Shown here in pieces: positions 36,979 to 48,107 of a stretch of DNA of 64,000 nucleotides. Position 1 is the first letter of the stretch, and every line of letters starts with the position of its first letter. The stretch comes from Planctomycetota bacterium (lineage in GTDB: Bacteria > Planctomycetota > UBA1135 > GCA-002686595): contig JACKHT010000005.1 of assembly GCA_020638855.1 (NCBI GenBank), positions 124,001 to 188,000 on the forward strand, read 5' to 3'. Position numbers and translations under genes: made by a program. The notes beneath the pieces are model-generated. The model saw nothing but the letters and a program-made list of their open reading frames with translations, ran no database searches and was not told where the DNA came from.

Positions 36979-37851
36979 ATGTTCTGTTTCATCAAAGGAC
37001 TCGCCAAAACCGCTTTTTGGGGAGTCGTCATCCTGGGTGGAGCCGCGATCGCGACCACCGTCATCGCGGGCCCCCGCCACACCCAACAGGTCGTCGGCAA
37101 GATTCGAGCCCACGTCCAAGAACACCTGAACCACCTCGAGGACGATCCGGTTTCGCTGCGTGCGGAATTGCAGCGCCTCGAAGCGGAGTACCCCAAGCGC
37201 ATCTCCGCGGTCCAAAAGGACCTTGGGGAACTCGTCGCGGAAGCGGGTCGCCTGCAATGGGAGCGCGCAGTATCGTTGCGGGTGGTCGAGATGGCCCAAG
37301 CCGATTTGCAAAGCAGCTCCTCGATGGCAGGAGAATCCCAAACCGGACTGATCCGTAGTGCTGGGTTCCCGAGCACGCTTGCCGCGGGTGCCACCGCAAC
37401 CCGAGTCTCCACCGCCCAAGTCGAACGCCTCCAGTCGCTGCTTTCCATGCATGACCAGCGTGCCCAAGATGCCGCCCGCGATTTGGGCTACATCCAAACC
37501 GAAATCCAACGCTTTGAAGCGCTCTTGGAGCAACTCGAAACCGAGCGGGCCCAGTACCACACGCAACTCGAAGCCCTGAACCGGCAAGTCGATTCGATCC
37601 GCCGCAACGAGCGCCTGTTGTCGATGCTGCGCGAACGCCAAAGCTCGCTGCAACAGACCGACCGCTTCGAGACCCACAGCCTCGAGCAAATCTCCGGTCG
37701 CCTGGCCGGGATCCGCTCGCAGCAGGAAGCCGAGCTCGACCTCTTGTCGGGAACCGAAATGGAAATCGACTACGAAGGGCGCGCCAAGGCCTCGCTGCAG
37801 GTCGAAGACGCCGCCATCCAACAGCAGTCGGCCCACGCGCTGAACCGCTAG
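36979..37851 (+). CDS. Signal-anchored coiled-coil protein (PspA-like layout)
   Basis: The 290-residue protein starts MFCFIKGLAKTAFWGVVILG, a hydrophobic anchor to ~residue 30, then THTQQ-type polar sequence and long coiled coils at ~50-115 and ~150-260. The pattern (short anchor, then ELQRLEAEYPKRISAVQKDL) resembles a planctomycete family of hypothetical proteins with PspA-like helices; PspA itself lacks the N-terminal anchor. The function is unknown; membrane maintenance or stress response is inference based on the adjacent sigma factor. It is followed by a very strong terminator. Confidence 0.8.
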   Translation: MFCFIKGLAKTAFWGVVILGGAAIATTVIAGPRHTQQVVGKIRAHVQEHLNHLEDDPVSLRAELQRLEAEYPKRISAVQKDLGELVAEAGRLQWERAVSLRVVEMAQADLQSSSSMAGESQTGLIRSAGFPSTLAAGATATRVSTAQVERLQSLLSMHDQRAQDAARDLGYIQTEIQRFEALLEQLETERAQYHTQLEALNRQVDSIRRNERLLSMLRERQSSLQQTDRFETHSLEQISGRLAGIRSQQEAELDLLSGTEMEIDYEGRAKASLQVEDAAIQQQSAHALNR

Positions 37852-37887
37852 CCGTTCGCGAAGGAACTCCTGGAAAGAACCTTTCTG

Positions 37888-37920
37888 CCGCGCCCCACCG
37901 GAACCACCGGTGGGGCGCGG
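37888..37920 (+). terminator. Terminator after the coiled-coil gene
   Basis: A perfect 14-bp stem (CCGCGCCCCACCGG with CCGGTGGGGCGCGG) and a five-base loop begin 37 bases after the stop. Confidence 0.75.
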
Positions 37921-38116
37921 TGTTCGTTGGAACCCGCCGATGGCTGGCCCAAGCACGTGGGTGTAGGCCAATCTCCTAGGCTGTTGGCAGTTCCACAGTG
38001 CATCCACCCAAAGGGTGGCACAGCGCAACCTACGAACGCTCGATCGTTCTCGCGGCGCGAAACCGGGCTCGTAGGTCGGGGGTCGCGAGCCGAGCTCGCG
38101 GCCCTCGAGCTTGCCA

Positions 38117-39499
38117 TCAGGGAATCTCCAAGACGGCGGGAAGGTGGCTCAGGTCCCATGTGGTGCCCGGCTCGCCCAGCTTTCCGATTTGGATCGTCTT
38201 GATGGCTGCCGGGAGCACAAGCCAGAGGTACCCTTGACCATCGGTCTTGGTACTTCCCAAAATGGTTTCGATGCCCACGCCAGAGAATTCCAGCTCTTGG
38301 CCAAGGGGAGCCATGTCGCCACCCACCACCTGCACTCGGTACACTTGGACCAGGTCGCGCAAGTCGATGTCCCCTACCTTTCCGCCCGCGACCTGCTCCA
38401 AAACAAACTCGCGTTCGAAAAGGATGACCCCCAGCGTGGGATACGAAACCTTGAGGGTGAGTGCGCGGGTCGTCCCGTAGGCCAGAAAGCTGCCGTCCTG
38501 GCCCGGGGTGATGCCGAATCCCCCACCCTTTTGCCCGATCCAAACGCCGTACAGATCGGGGGTTGGTCCGGGATCAGGGACAAGCAAGCGCCCGCTCCAA
38601 CGCAGGGTGCGTGCGACTCGAATCTCCATACCACTCGTAGGGACCGTTTGCTGCATCACCGACTCCGGTTCGTAACCGGGCGCCAAGAACGTCAAATCGA
38701 CGCTGGGCACTCCGGGGGGACCGAAGGCTTCGAAGTAGCCCTGATCGTCGATACGGACTTGGCCCTGGATGCTCTTGGGCCAAGCGTCTATGGACAAGGG
38801 ATCGACTGCCGATGGACTGAGCGTGCCCAATGCCCCTGGAATCACTTCTCCGCCATCGCCAATCACCCGCCCGCTCAGCAGCGCTACCGGGTACAACTCC
38901 CGCGTCTCGGCCAGGGTCAGGGTCCCCAAATCCAGCGTACCTTGGAGGGGCAACTCCACTTGGGCAACAAGGACATGCGCCGATGTCGAAGGATCGGTGA
39001 ACTCGAAATCAAATGTCTGCCCGCGGACACTCATCAAACGCAGTTGAATCCTGCCCTCCCGATCGGTGGTGAGTTCGAACGACATTGGAAGTGAGCTGCC
39101 AGGAAGACGTGCCAAGGGTACCTGCCTCAGCTGGACGCTTCGTTCGGCCAGCGGCTTGCCCGTGAATTCGATCAAGTGGGCTACCAGCGTGATTCCGCGA
39201 CCGCTCGTGCCCAATTCTGCACGGTCCTCGACTTTGCCCTCCGACTGCGGCGGCCCATCGGCTTCGAGTGGGCGGGGCACGATGGCTTGGACCCCTGGCG
39301 CGGCCGCTTCACTCCGCCGTACCGATGCCGGCGCCGCCAAGTCCGCAACCGGCGCTTCTGGCTGCTCAGCTGCCGGCTCCGCGACTTGCAGCTCGACAGT
39401 TCGCTCTTGGCCGGGCGTCGGACTTGGATTCCACTGCCAGAATCCTAACGACCCCAGCCCCACGACCAGAATGGCCCAAACCCAATGGATCGGTTTCAT
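38117..39499 (-). CDS. Signal-anchored regulatory-repeat protein (460 residues)
   Basis: The N-terminus MKPIHWVWAILVVGLGSLGF is a signal anchor, followed by ~90 residues rich in Ala, Pro and Glu. The rest holds several beta-sandwich units like those of the 1041-residue protein (GRGITLVAHLIEFTGKPLAE, LLSGRVIGDGGEVIPGAL). No enzymatic domain is seen. It probably sits in the periplasm or on the cell surface and may bind carbohydrate or protein. The start at 39499 is chosen for the signal; upstream sequence in frame is low-complexity. It stands alone between the coiled-coil gene terminator and thiC. Confidence 0.8.
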   Translation of the reverse strand: MKPIHWVWAILVVGLGSLGFWQWNPSPTPGQERTVELQVAEPAAEQPEAPVADLAAPASVRRSEAAAPGVQAIVPRPLEADGPPQSEGKVEDRAELGTSGRGITLVAHLIEFTGKPLAERSVQLRQVPLARLPGSSLPMSFELTTDREGRIQLRLMSVRGQTFDFEFTDPSTSAHVLVAQVELPLQGTLDLGTLTLAETRELYPVALLSGRVIGDGGEVIPGALGTLSPSAVDPLSIDAWPKSIQGQVRIDDQGYFEAFGPPGVPSVDLTFLAPGYEPESVMQQTVPTSGMEIRVARTLRWSGRLLVPDPGPTPDLYGVWIGQKGGGFGITPGQDGSFLAYGTTRALTLKVSYPTLGVILFEREFVLEQVAGGKVGDIDLRDLVQVYRVQVVGGDMAPLGQELEFSGVGIETILGSTKTDGQGYLWLVLPAAIKTIQIGKLGEPGTTWDLSHLPAVLEIP

Positions 39500-39655
39500 G
39501 CACTCTCCATCGTAACCTAGATGGCGTGTAGGGGATCCTCCACCGGACCAGGGGCCCCAACCCCATTCCATGGCCCCTGGACCGAGGGCCGGCGCGTGGG
39601 CATCGCTGCACACGTCGCCGGCCCTCGCTAGCTACACCGGGTGTTCCCCCGGAGA

Positions 39656-41402
<1,747 letters not shown>

Positions 41403-41683
41403 GCCCCGAAGGGAGCCCGAGCGGCCAGTGTAGCCCCTCGGGGCAGCGCTTCGAACCCCCTGGGGACACAACACCCCGACCGGTGTGGGGCCCCTGGACC
41501 GGAATCCGGGCCGGGCCGAACCGGATTCACCGCTCGTTCGGGCCCCATCTGGGAAGCCAGCTTCCATTTTGGGCCCAGGTTTTCGGTTCCGGGGGTATCC
41601 TTCGGGGGTACGTTTTGGTGACCGGCGCCCCTTCGGGCGGCGGATCTTCCCTCTCGATTCCCTCCATTCCCTTTGGATTCCCC

Positions 41684-41947
41684 ATGAAGAAGTCGATTTT
41701 TGTCGCCGTGTTCGGATGTGTTGCCAGCCTGACCATGGTGGACATGTCTGTCGCCCAAGGGTGATGAGGCCCGCCCCGCGCCACCGGTGGTGTCGCAAAA
41801 CCAGCAGCAGCCCCCGCAGGTAGAGCACCTGGCCCCACGGGAGGAACCCCTGGTGCGCCCGGCCCTGGCGGCCCGCGCAGTCCTTGGGGATCGCCCACTG
41901 CCCCCGACAACCCGCTTGCTCCCAGGCCCGACGGCCTGAAGTCGCCC
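41684..41947 (+). other. Signal peptide and linker in frame with the HEAT protein, split by TGATGA
   Basis: ATG 41684 opens MKKSIFVAVFGCVASLTMVD and ends VAQG, a clear signal peptide, then two stop codons (TGA 41762-41764 and 41765-41767). The same frame then stays open through a Gly/Pro/Ala linker into the HEAT protein. The second frame is open from before 41763 to 41936 and reads QGDEARPAPPVVSQNQQQ. A single-base loss in GGG (41759-41761) and a gain near CCCCC (41811-41815) would join all parts, so the gene is probably intact but with two homopolymer indels, or is a true frameshifted gene. Confidence 0.6.
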
Positions 41948-43888
41948 GTGACGATCAACGATCACGAGCTGGTGAGCAACCCCGGTGCTTGGCAGCTTTG
42001 GTGGGAGTTCAACCAAGATCGCTTCCTGCGCTACAGCTCGATCAACACCGGAGGGTCGGTTTTGACCCATGGTTCCGATTGGGAAATTGGCCGAGGAAGC
42101 TCCACGGACAACCTCGGCGGTCGCTTGACCCAGAAGGAAATCCAGGAACTGGTCCTGCCTGCCCTGCAGGAAGGCATCCAGATGGGTGGCAGCGAGAAGT
42201 TCGTCAAGAACGCGCTGATGGTCATGGCCAAGATCGGTGGCGAGCAAAACAGGGAGACCTTCGAGTTCTTCCTGCGCTTCTACCTGAGCAACGGCCACGC
42301 AACCATCAACGAAACCGCAGCGGTGGCCATGGGCCTGGCCTGCGGGGAGACGAACTACCCCCTGCTCGCGTCGATCGCCAAGGACACTCCCGAAGCCCAG
42401 GAACTCTTGGGCCGCAAGAAGGTCCCCATGGGCATGCGTGCCTTTGCGGCCTACGGCATGGGTTTCGCCGCTTCCAATTCCTCGAACGATTCGTTCCGGC
42501 GCCAAGCGGTGGCGGATCTGATCAGCATCCTGGAAGAGAAGTTCGAGCCCGACGAATTCAAGATCGCCGACGACGAAGACGCCAAGGCCAAGGACAAGAA
42601 GAAGGACAAAGACAAGGACGAACCCATCGAGGACGCCAAGGTTTCCGACCTGCGCGTGGCCGCCATGGTTTCCATCGGTCTGATCCCCCTTCCGTTCTCC
42701 CACGACGTCAACGTGTGCATCTGCGGCCAGTGCAAGGTTCCGAACCCGGACACTTGCTTCCAGTCGCAGGTCACCTACCTGATGCGCAACTTCACCGCGG
42801 ACGAGGAATTCGACGCCCAAGTGCGAGCCCACACGGCCAGCACCCTGGGCCGTTTGATCCTGGCCGGGGCCGAGTTGGCGGGCACCGAATTCCACGACTC
42901 GATCAACGAGATCAAGTTGGGCGTGTCGGACATCCTGTCCGAAGCGCTTGGGAAGCGGGCCAACCAACCCCAAGTGGTGCAGAACAGCGCCATCATGGCG
43001 TTGGGTCTGATGGGTGACGCGGACAACGAAGACGTGGATGCCTGGATCCGCAGCGAGCTCAAGCGCGCTGCGTCCAAGGGGGGTCCGCTCGGCAAGCGCT
43101 TCGCGATGATGTCGCTAGCGGAAGTCGGCAGCCGCCGTGGTCAGGGTGAGAAGCCCTGGGCAGCGGTTCCCGAAGTTCGCATGGAACTCATGAGCCACCT
43201 CAGCCGCGGTCGCCAAGACGTGCGTCCGTGGGCCGGTTTGGCGCTCGGTGTGTTCGGGTACCAACTCAAGAACCAGGCCCAGGAGCTCGACGAATCCGTC
43301 GATCGCGCCCTGACCCGGGTCGCGAAGGATGCCCGCACGGCCGACGACTTGGGTGCCTACGGCGTCGCCATGGGGCTGCGTGGTTCCGACCAAGGCCGTG
43401 AGGCCATGATCGAGAAGCTCAGCGCCACCAAGGATGCTGCGGCCCGTTCTTACGTGGCGCTTGGGCTCGGCTTGTCCGGGAACAAGACCTCGATCAAGGA
43501 CCTGCAGGAAACCCTCGAAGCGACCGATCGCGAGCCCCTGGTGCAAACCAGGACCGGGCTGGCCTTGGGTCTCTTGGGCGATTCTGCGGTGGTCGAAGAG
43601 TTGGTCAGCCGTTTGGAGAAAACCCACTCCGAAGAGAAGCGCGCCACGATCGCCTTGGCCCTCGGCTACATCGGGGACAAGCGTTCGGTCGAAGTCTTGA
43701 CCTCGATCCTGCGCGACAAATCGATCCGCGAGTCGGGTACCCGTGATGCCGCCATCCTGGCGATCGGCTACATGTGCGATCGCCGCGCCACCCCGTGGCG
43801 TTCGGTGATGGCCCACGGCACCAACTACTTGGCCGAAACCCAGACCTTGCTCAACGGCAAGAACACCGGGCTTCTGAACCTCAAGTAG
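41948..43888 (+). CDS. HEAT-repeat secreted protein (visible frame; N-terminal part interrupted)
   Basis: The visible frame has 646 residues from GTG 41948. It has a WWEFN aromatic region, then repeated two-helix units of the PBS-lyase HEAT type (LVLPALQEGI, SAIMALGLMGDADNEDV, YVALGLGLSGNKTS, ALGYIGDKRSVEVLTSIL). A Lys/Asp-rich stretch (KAKDKKKDKDKDEP) at ~200 is followed by a four-Cys cluster CICGQCKVPNPDTC, possibly a metal or disulfide site. The protein probably acts as a protein-binding scaffold outside the cytoplasm. The true start is probably ATG 41684, with an interrupted signal and linker region (see that entry). A terminator follows the stop. Confidence 0.85.
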   Translation: MTINDHELVSNPGAWQLWWEFNQDRFLRYSSINTGGSVLTHGSDWEIGRGSSTDNLGGRLTQKEIQELVLPALQEGIQMGGSEKFVKNALMVMAKIGGEQNRETFEFFLRFYLSNGHATINETAAVAMGLACGETNYPLLASIAKDTPEAQELLGRKKVPMGMRAFAAYGMGFAASNSSNDSFRRQAVADLISILEEKFEPDEFKIADDEDAKAKDKKKDKDKDEPIEDAKVSDLRVAAMVSIGLIPLPFSHDVNVCICGQCKVPNPDTCFQSQVTYLMRNFTADEEFDAQVRAHTASTLGRLILAGAELAGTEFHDSINEIKLGVSDILSEALGKRANQPQVVQNSAIMALGLMGDADNEDVDAWIRSELKRAASKGGPLGKRFAMMSLAEVGSRRGQGEKPWAAVPEVRMELMSHLSRGRQDVRPWAGLALGVFGYQLKNQAQELDESVDRALTRVAKDARTADDLGAYGVAMGLRGSDQGREAMIEKLSATKDAAARSYVALGLGLSGNKTSIKDLQETLEATDREPLVQTRTGLALGLLGDSAVVEELVSRLEKTHSEEKRATIALALGYIGDKRSVEVLTSILRDKSIRESGTRDAAILAIGYMCDRRATPWRSVMAHGTNYLAETQTLLNGKNTGLLNLK

Positions 43889-43909
43889 CGCACCTTGCGC
43901 AACCCAAAC

Positions 43910-43952
43910 GCCGGCGCCGCGAACTTCGAGTTCGCGGCGCCGGCTTGCTTTT
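43910..43952 (+). terminator. Terminator after the HEAT-repeat gene
   Basis: A 14-bp stem (GCCGGCGCCGCGAA with TTCGCGGCGCCGGC) and a 7-base loop are followed by TTGCTTTT, 21 bases after the stop. The remainder to 44132 shows no gene. Confidence 0.85.
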
Positions 43953-44132
43953 GGGCTGGCCGGCCCTCAAGCGCTGCAAGATCAGGCGAGTGCAGGATCG
44001 AGTTTGCGGCACCCATAACTCCCCCACTCAAGGCTCGCTTGGTCCGTGTGCCCAACGATCACAAGCCGAACCATGCTTGTGGAAGTGCGCTCACAAGCAC
44101 CGCCTGAGGAGCTTCCGCTCCAACCCAACCGG

Positions 44133-44669
44133 TCACGCGCGCCGCTGGTTGCCACCCCGTTGGATGCGCCAAACCACCGCACTTGCAACCGAAGCCAACA
44201 GGAGTACCCCCAGCGAGGTGCCCAAGTCGAGCGAACGGGTGCTGAAGGCCAAGAGTAGGTACATCGCCGCTGGACCTAGCACGAGGCAAGCCAGCATGAG
44301 GGGCCACAGGGTGCGGTGCGAAAACTGCGTGCGCCGCCGGGTGAACGAGCCAGCCGCATCCCACAGAATCACGCCCAAGACGATCGGCAGCCCAATGGCC
44401 CAACCCTGGCCCATGCCCAAGCCGGAGCTGAGCCCCATCATCGCGATCCCCAGGACGCCCATCGCCAGCACCACGAGGCCCTTGGCCGTGCGTTCCGACT
44501 CGACCTTGGCTTCGCTCAACGTCCGATAGGTGCGCTGGTCCTCGCGCAGATTGACCTTGCCGCAAGCGGGGCAACGACCGGCTGCGCCATCGAACGCGAA
44601 GTCCCGCATGCAGTACAAGCAATGCCTGGAAGAGGTCCGGGGTCGAGGGGTGCGTAGGGTTGGATTCAT
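44133..44669 (-). CDS. Zinc-ribbon membrane protein (178 residues)
   Basis: The protein starts MNPTLRTPRPRTSSRHCLYC with Cys17, Cys20, Cys33 and Cys36 as a zinc ribbon, then four predicted membrane helices from ~65 to ~170 (GLVVLAMGVLGIAMM, AIGLPIVLGVILW, PLMLACLVLGPAAMYLLL, LGVLLLASVASAVVW). It ends in a basic tail. The layout is like small DUF-type membrane proteins of unknown function. The start at 44669 is chosen because upstream in-frame sequence overlaps a direct repeat and looks non-coding. Confidence 0.72.
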   Translation of the reverse strand: MNPTLRTPRPRTSSRHCLYCMRDFAFDGAAGRCPACGKVNLREDQRTYRTLSEAKVESERTAKGLVVLAMGVLGIAMMGLSSGLGMGQGWAIGLPIVLGVILWDAAGSFTRRRTQFSHRTLWPLMLACLVLGPAAMYLLLAFSTRSLDLGTSLGVLLLASVASAVVWRIQRGGNQRRA

Positions 44670-44705
44670 GGGACCGTCCTCCAATGGCCCCAGCGTTCGC
44701 GCTGC

Positions 44706-44727
44706 CCGGCTCACGGCCGGCTCACGG
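44706..44727 (+). repeat. 11-bp tandem duplication
   Basis: CCGGCTCACGG occurs twice in direct succession (44706-44716 and 44717-44727) upstream of the zinc-ribbon membrane protein. No other feature was seen from 44728 to 44881. Confidence 0.7.
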
Positions 44728-44881
44728 CCGATCGGCGAACCGCCGGGGGCTCGGGCGGCAGGTACAATACTAGCCGTAGTTCCACAGCACTCCGAACGCA
44801 TCCGAAGAGGAAGCTTCTCGGCCGCTCCCTCAGGGCTGCCGCCCCGCGAGGCCCCTTGCTGCCAGGTCCTCCCACCAACGC

Positions 44882-46375
44882 CTACTGGGCTTTCCCAGCA
44901 GGCCGCACCGCGCGCCCTTTGCGCCCAACGAGCGAATCACCCAGCTCTACGCGTGCCCGCTCCAGTTCGCGCTCCAAGCGGCGCACGATTTCGGGATGAC
45001 TGGCTGCCACGTTGGTTGTTTCTCCCGGGTCCGCTTCCAAGTCGTACAGGCTGCGCTCGACTTGCACAAAGGTCTGTTCGCCCGGATAGCCGCCCTGACC
45101 TGGCGTCACCACCTTGCGGAAGGGGTGCGGCGCGTGCAGCTTCCAGCGCCCTACGCGTACCGCGTGCAGCTCGCTCGGATAGTAGTAGAAGAACGGGCCC
45201 GGAATCGGCAGCTCGCCGCGCCCCGTCCAAAGCGCGCTTTGATCGACACCATCGATGGGTCGGCTGGGCAAGCGAGCGCCCGTTAGCGCAGCCACCGTGG
45301 GCACCAGATCCATGGCCGTCGTCACTTGATCGCTCGTACGACCCGCCACCATTTGACCCGGCGCCCAAACCACACAAGGCATGCGCATCCCCCCCTCGAA
45401 GCACGTGCCCTTGTCGCCGCGCCACGGCCCGGTGGTGCCCGCGTGATCGCCAAAGCGAGTCCATGGACCGTTGTCGCTGGTGAACACCACCCAGGTGTTC
45501 TGCGCTAGCCCCAGCTCCTCGAGCTTGGCCACCACTTGGCCGACCGCATCGTCGATCTCGAGGATCATGTCGGCGTAGAGCCCTTGACCGCTCTTGCCCC
45601 GAAAGCGCTCGCTGGCCGCAATCGGCACATGCGGATGGGAAAACGCGTAGTACAAAAAGAACGGGGAAGCCGCCTGGGCATTACCCTGGGCATGAACGTG
45701 GGCATCGAGGAATTCGAGCGCCCGCTTGGTGTACAGCGGAGTCAGCGAATCCTGGTTCGGGTTGAGCTGCGTCACCTGACCCCCATCGAACAAGGGCAGA
45801 TCGGGCCAGTTGGGGTTGCCGATCACGCCCCGCTCGGGATCGCCGTAGTGCCACGGCCACATATCGTTCGAGTAGGGCAAGCCCGTCCAAGAGTCGAACC
45901 CCTGGGCCGTAGGCAGCATCGCGGGGGCATCTCCTAGGTGCCACTTGCCCACCATCGCGGTGGTGTAGCCGCGCTCCCTCAGAAGCTCTGCCAAGGTTTC
46001 CTCGCTAGGCGCGAGCCCCGTCGGACTCTTGGGCCCGAGAACCTCGGGCACCCCCACCCGCACAGGGTAGCAACCGGTCAGCAACGCCGCGCGACTCGGC
46101 GAGCAAGCCGGCGCCGCCACGTAGAAACTCGTGAGCCGCAACCCCTCCCGCGCCAGCCGATCGATGTTGGGGGTTTGGCATTGGCTGCCTTCGTAGCACC
46201 CCACATCGCCCCACCCCATGTCATCGGCGAACAGCACCACGATGTTGGGAGGCGATCCAGCGTTGCGGGTTTCCCGCACACACTCCGCGTGGGGCGCCGG
46301 GTCGGTTCCAGCCGTCTGACAAGCTCCCACCAGCCCACCCAGCGCCAGTCTGAGGGCCCAAGCATGCATCTTCAT
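44882..46375 (-). CDS. Arylsulfatase-type lipoprotein (FGly sulfatase)
   Basis: The 497-residue protein has a lipoprotein signal ending LVGAC (Cys19). The sulfatase set is complete: Asp51-Asp52 in LFADDMGWGD, and CSPSR at 91-95, the formylglycine site (Cys91) that an FGE or anSME enzyme must modify. It continues with GKWHLG, FTSDNGPW and a C-terminal subdomain (LYDLEADPGETTNVA). It hydrolyses sulfate esters, probably from algal polysaccharides, at the cell surface or periplasm. No sulfatase-modifying gene is in the window. The contrast with the second sulfatase-like lipoprotein at 19701, which lacks CxPxR, is notable. Confidence 0.95.
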   Translation of the reverse strand: MKMHAWALRLALGGLVGACQTAGTDPAPHAECVRETRNAGSPPNIVVLFADDMGWGDVGCYEGSQCQTPNIDRLAREGLRLTSFYVAAPACSPSRAALLTGCYPVRVGVPEVLGPKSPTGLAPSEETLAELLRERGYTTAMVGKWHLGDAPAMLPTAQGFDSWTGLPYSNDMWPWHYGDPERGVIGNPNWPDLPLFDGGQVTQLNPNQDSLTPLYTKRALEFLDAHVHAQGNAQAASPFFLYYAFSHPHVPIAASERFRGKSGQGLYADMILEIDDAVGQVVAKLEELGLAQNTWVVFTSDNGPWTRFGDHAGTTGPWRGDKGTCFEGGMRMPCVVWAPGQMVAGRTSDQVTTAMDLVPTVAALTGARLPSRPIDGVDQSALWTGRGELPIPGPFFYYYPSELHAVRVGRWKLHAPHPFRKVVTPGQGGYPGEQTFVQVERSLYDLEADPGETTNVAASHPEIVRRLERELERARVELGDSLVGRKGRAVRPAGKAQ

Positions 46376-46431
46376 GGTCCCAGCATAGCCAGCGGCGCGG
46401 ATCCCAAGGAACTCGGGCCTTCCAACGGTTC

Positions 46432-46467
46432 ACCAAACCGTGGACCAAACTGTGAACCAAACCGCGC
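46432..46467 (+). repeat. Three 12-bp tandem copies
   Basis: ACCAAACCGTGG, ACCAAACTGTGA and ACCAAACCGCGC follow each other upstream of the arylsulfatase gene; the surrounding 46376-46594 shows no gene. Confidence 0.7.
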
Positions 46468-46594
46468 ACCACCCGGCCCCCCAAGCCGGCGCACCAAGCC
46501 GGCTCGGCCGCCTAGGACCCCGCGCCATCGTGCGGGCCCGAACCCATGGGGCGCGGGCTCGCTTGCAGAAGCTACGGTCCGATCAGGGATCGAT

Positions 46595-48025
46595 CTACTG
46601 GGGTGTGCCCGCATGCATGCGGAGCCATCCAGTGATCGCATCCAGGGCTACCGGGGCGAAGGTCTCCTCGATCGTGCCGTACTCCGTCGGCGAGCCCGTT
46701 CCGCAGGTTTGGAAGAGATGATTGAGATTCGGGAGAACCGTGAGCGTGAAGTCCGAGTTGCCTGCGGCGAAGAGCGCCGCCTGAATGGCGGGAAAGTTGG
46801 CCGCCGGGGGAACTTGAAGGTCTTTGGACCCTCCGAGCGCGAGCACCGGGCAATGGACCTTACCCAAGGCCTCTTTGGGGTCCAAGCCCAGAAAGCGGTG
46901 CAGCCAGGGCGAGTACAAGCCAGCCAATTGCTCTTCCACGAGTGGCTTTGCCAGGGCTTCGCGGGCTTCCGGCTTCAACTGCGCGTTGGTCGGATCGGCC
47001 GCGATCTCCTCCAGCAAGAGGCGCAAGACCACTTCGCGAACTTCCGATTGGGGGGCACCCTTGGCAACCATTTGCAAGGCCTGGGCGCTGGACTGGGCTT
47101 GACCTTCGGCCTCTTCCAGCGGTGCACCGTCGGCCACGCTGATCAGCTTGCTCTGCAACGGAATCAATTCGGCCCCCGGGATCCCGGTGCCGGCGAGCAT
47201 CACGATGAAAGCGACGTCCGGCGATTGGGCAGCGCACATCGGTGCGATGATGCCCCCTTCGCTGTGACCGAGGATCCCGATGCGCTGTCCATCGATCTTG
47301 GGGTCCGTGCGCAGGTACGCTACGGCCGCCAGCGCGTCGCTCGCAAAGTCATCGGTCGTGGCAGTGGAGAAATCCCCTTTCGATTGGCCTACGCCGCGAT
47401 CGTCGTAGCGCAACACAGCGAATCCTGCGCGGGTCAAATGATCGGCCAGCACCAGGAACGGGTGATGTCCCATCAAAGATTCATTGCGATCCTGGGGACC
47501 CGAGCCCGTGACCAGGATCACGCAAGCGAAGGGCCCATCGCCCACAGGGCTGGTGAGGGTTCCTGCCAGGGTAATGCCCGCCTGGGCGTTGTTGAATTGG
47601 ACTTCTGCACTCGCATAAGGAAAAGGTGCATGGGGTTCTTGGGGTCGCTTCAGGACGGGCACCGCGTCGCCGCCGGGCAAGCGTTTCATGGTCGTGTTGT
47701 ATTCCGCACCCTGCTTAAGGACTCCCTGGGCCGTTTGACCATCTTCGGCGACTTGGAGTTCCCAGACGGCACCTGCCTGTGCAATGGCAAAGTGGATCGC
47801 TTGATCGGTCACTTGCACATCGTCCAGGGGAACTTCCTTGGCCCCTTGCAGCGGAATGGAAATGGTCCCCGAGGCGGATTGGAGAGCAACGGAAAACTCT
47901 AGGCGCACTTTGTCGGGGAGCTCGACCACGCCGGACCAATAGCTGGTGGTATCGCCAAGGTGCTGCGCGAAACAAAACGCTGCGACGAGCATTCCCGTAG
48001 CAAGCGTGAGGAAATTGCGAATCAT
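46595..48025 (-). CDS. Secreted alpha/beta hydrolase
   Basis: The 476-residue protein begins with a signal peptide (MIRNFLTLATGMLVAAFCFA, cleavage likely before QHL). A ~100-residue beta-rich N-domain precedes the alpha/beta-hydrolase core with the oxyanion block VTGSGPQDRN, YDDRGVG, and the nucleophile elbow GHSEGG (Ser255). A mobile lid is at ~300-380, with the acid in LALGGSKDLQVP and His in NLNHLFQ near the end. It resembles bacterial esterase/acyl-peptidase-like hydrolases (YqkD/BD-FAE type). The substrate is unknown. The start at 48025 is set by the signal peptide; the longer frame upstream is non-coding. Confidence 0.87.
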   Translation of the reverse strand: MIRNFLTLATGMLVAAFCFAQHLGDTTSYWSGVVELPDKVRLEFSVALQSASGTISIPLQGAKEVPLDDVQVTDQAIHFAIAQAGAVWELQVAEDGQTAQGVLKQGAEYNTTMKRLPGGDAVPVLKRPQEPHAPFPYASAEVQFNNAQAGITLAGTLTSPVGDGPFACVILVTGSGPQDRNESLMGHHPFLVLADHLTRAGFAVLRYDDRGVGQSKGDFSTATTDDFASDALAAVAYLRTDPKIDGQRIGILGHSEGGIIAPMCAAQSPDVAFIVMLAGTGIPGAELIPLQSKLISVADGAPLEEAEGQAQSSAQALQMVAKGAPQSEVREVVLRLLLEEIAADPTNAQLKPEAREALAKPLVEEQLAGLYSPWLHRFLGLDPKEALGKVHCPVLALGGSKDLQVPPAANFPAIQAALFAAGNSDFTLTVLPNLNHLFQTCGTGSPTEYGTIEETFAPVALDAITGWLRMHAGTPQ

Positions 48026-48107
48026 AGGGTGATCCTTGCGGGGGTAGAATTGGGTTTCGGAGTCTACGATCCGCGGAGTGCCCGGTTTTGGGGATTCCCT
48101 AGGAAAG

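Noticed and set aside
41762..41767. TGATGA in the HEAT gene as selenocysteine codons
   Set aside because: Two adjacent UGAs, no flanking redox Cys and an alternative open frame across the site; homopolymer indels explain it better.
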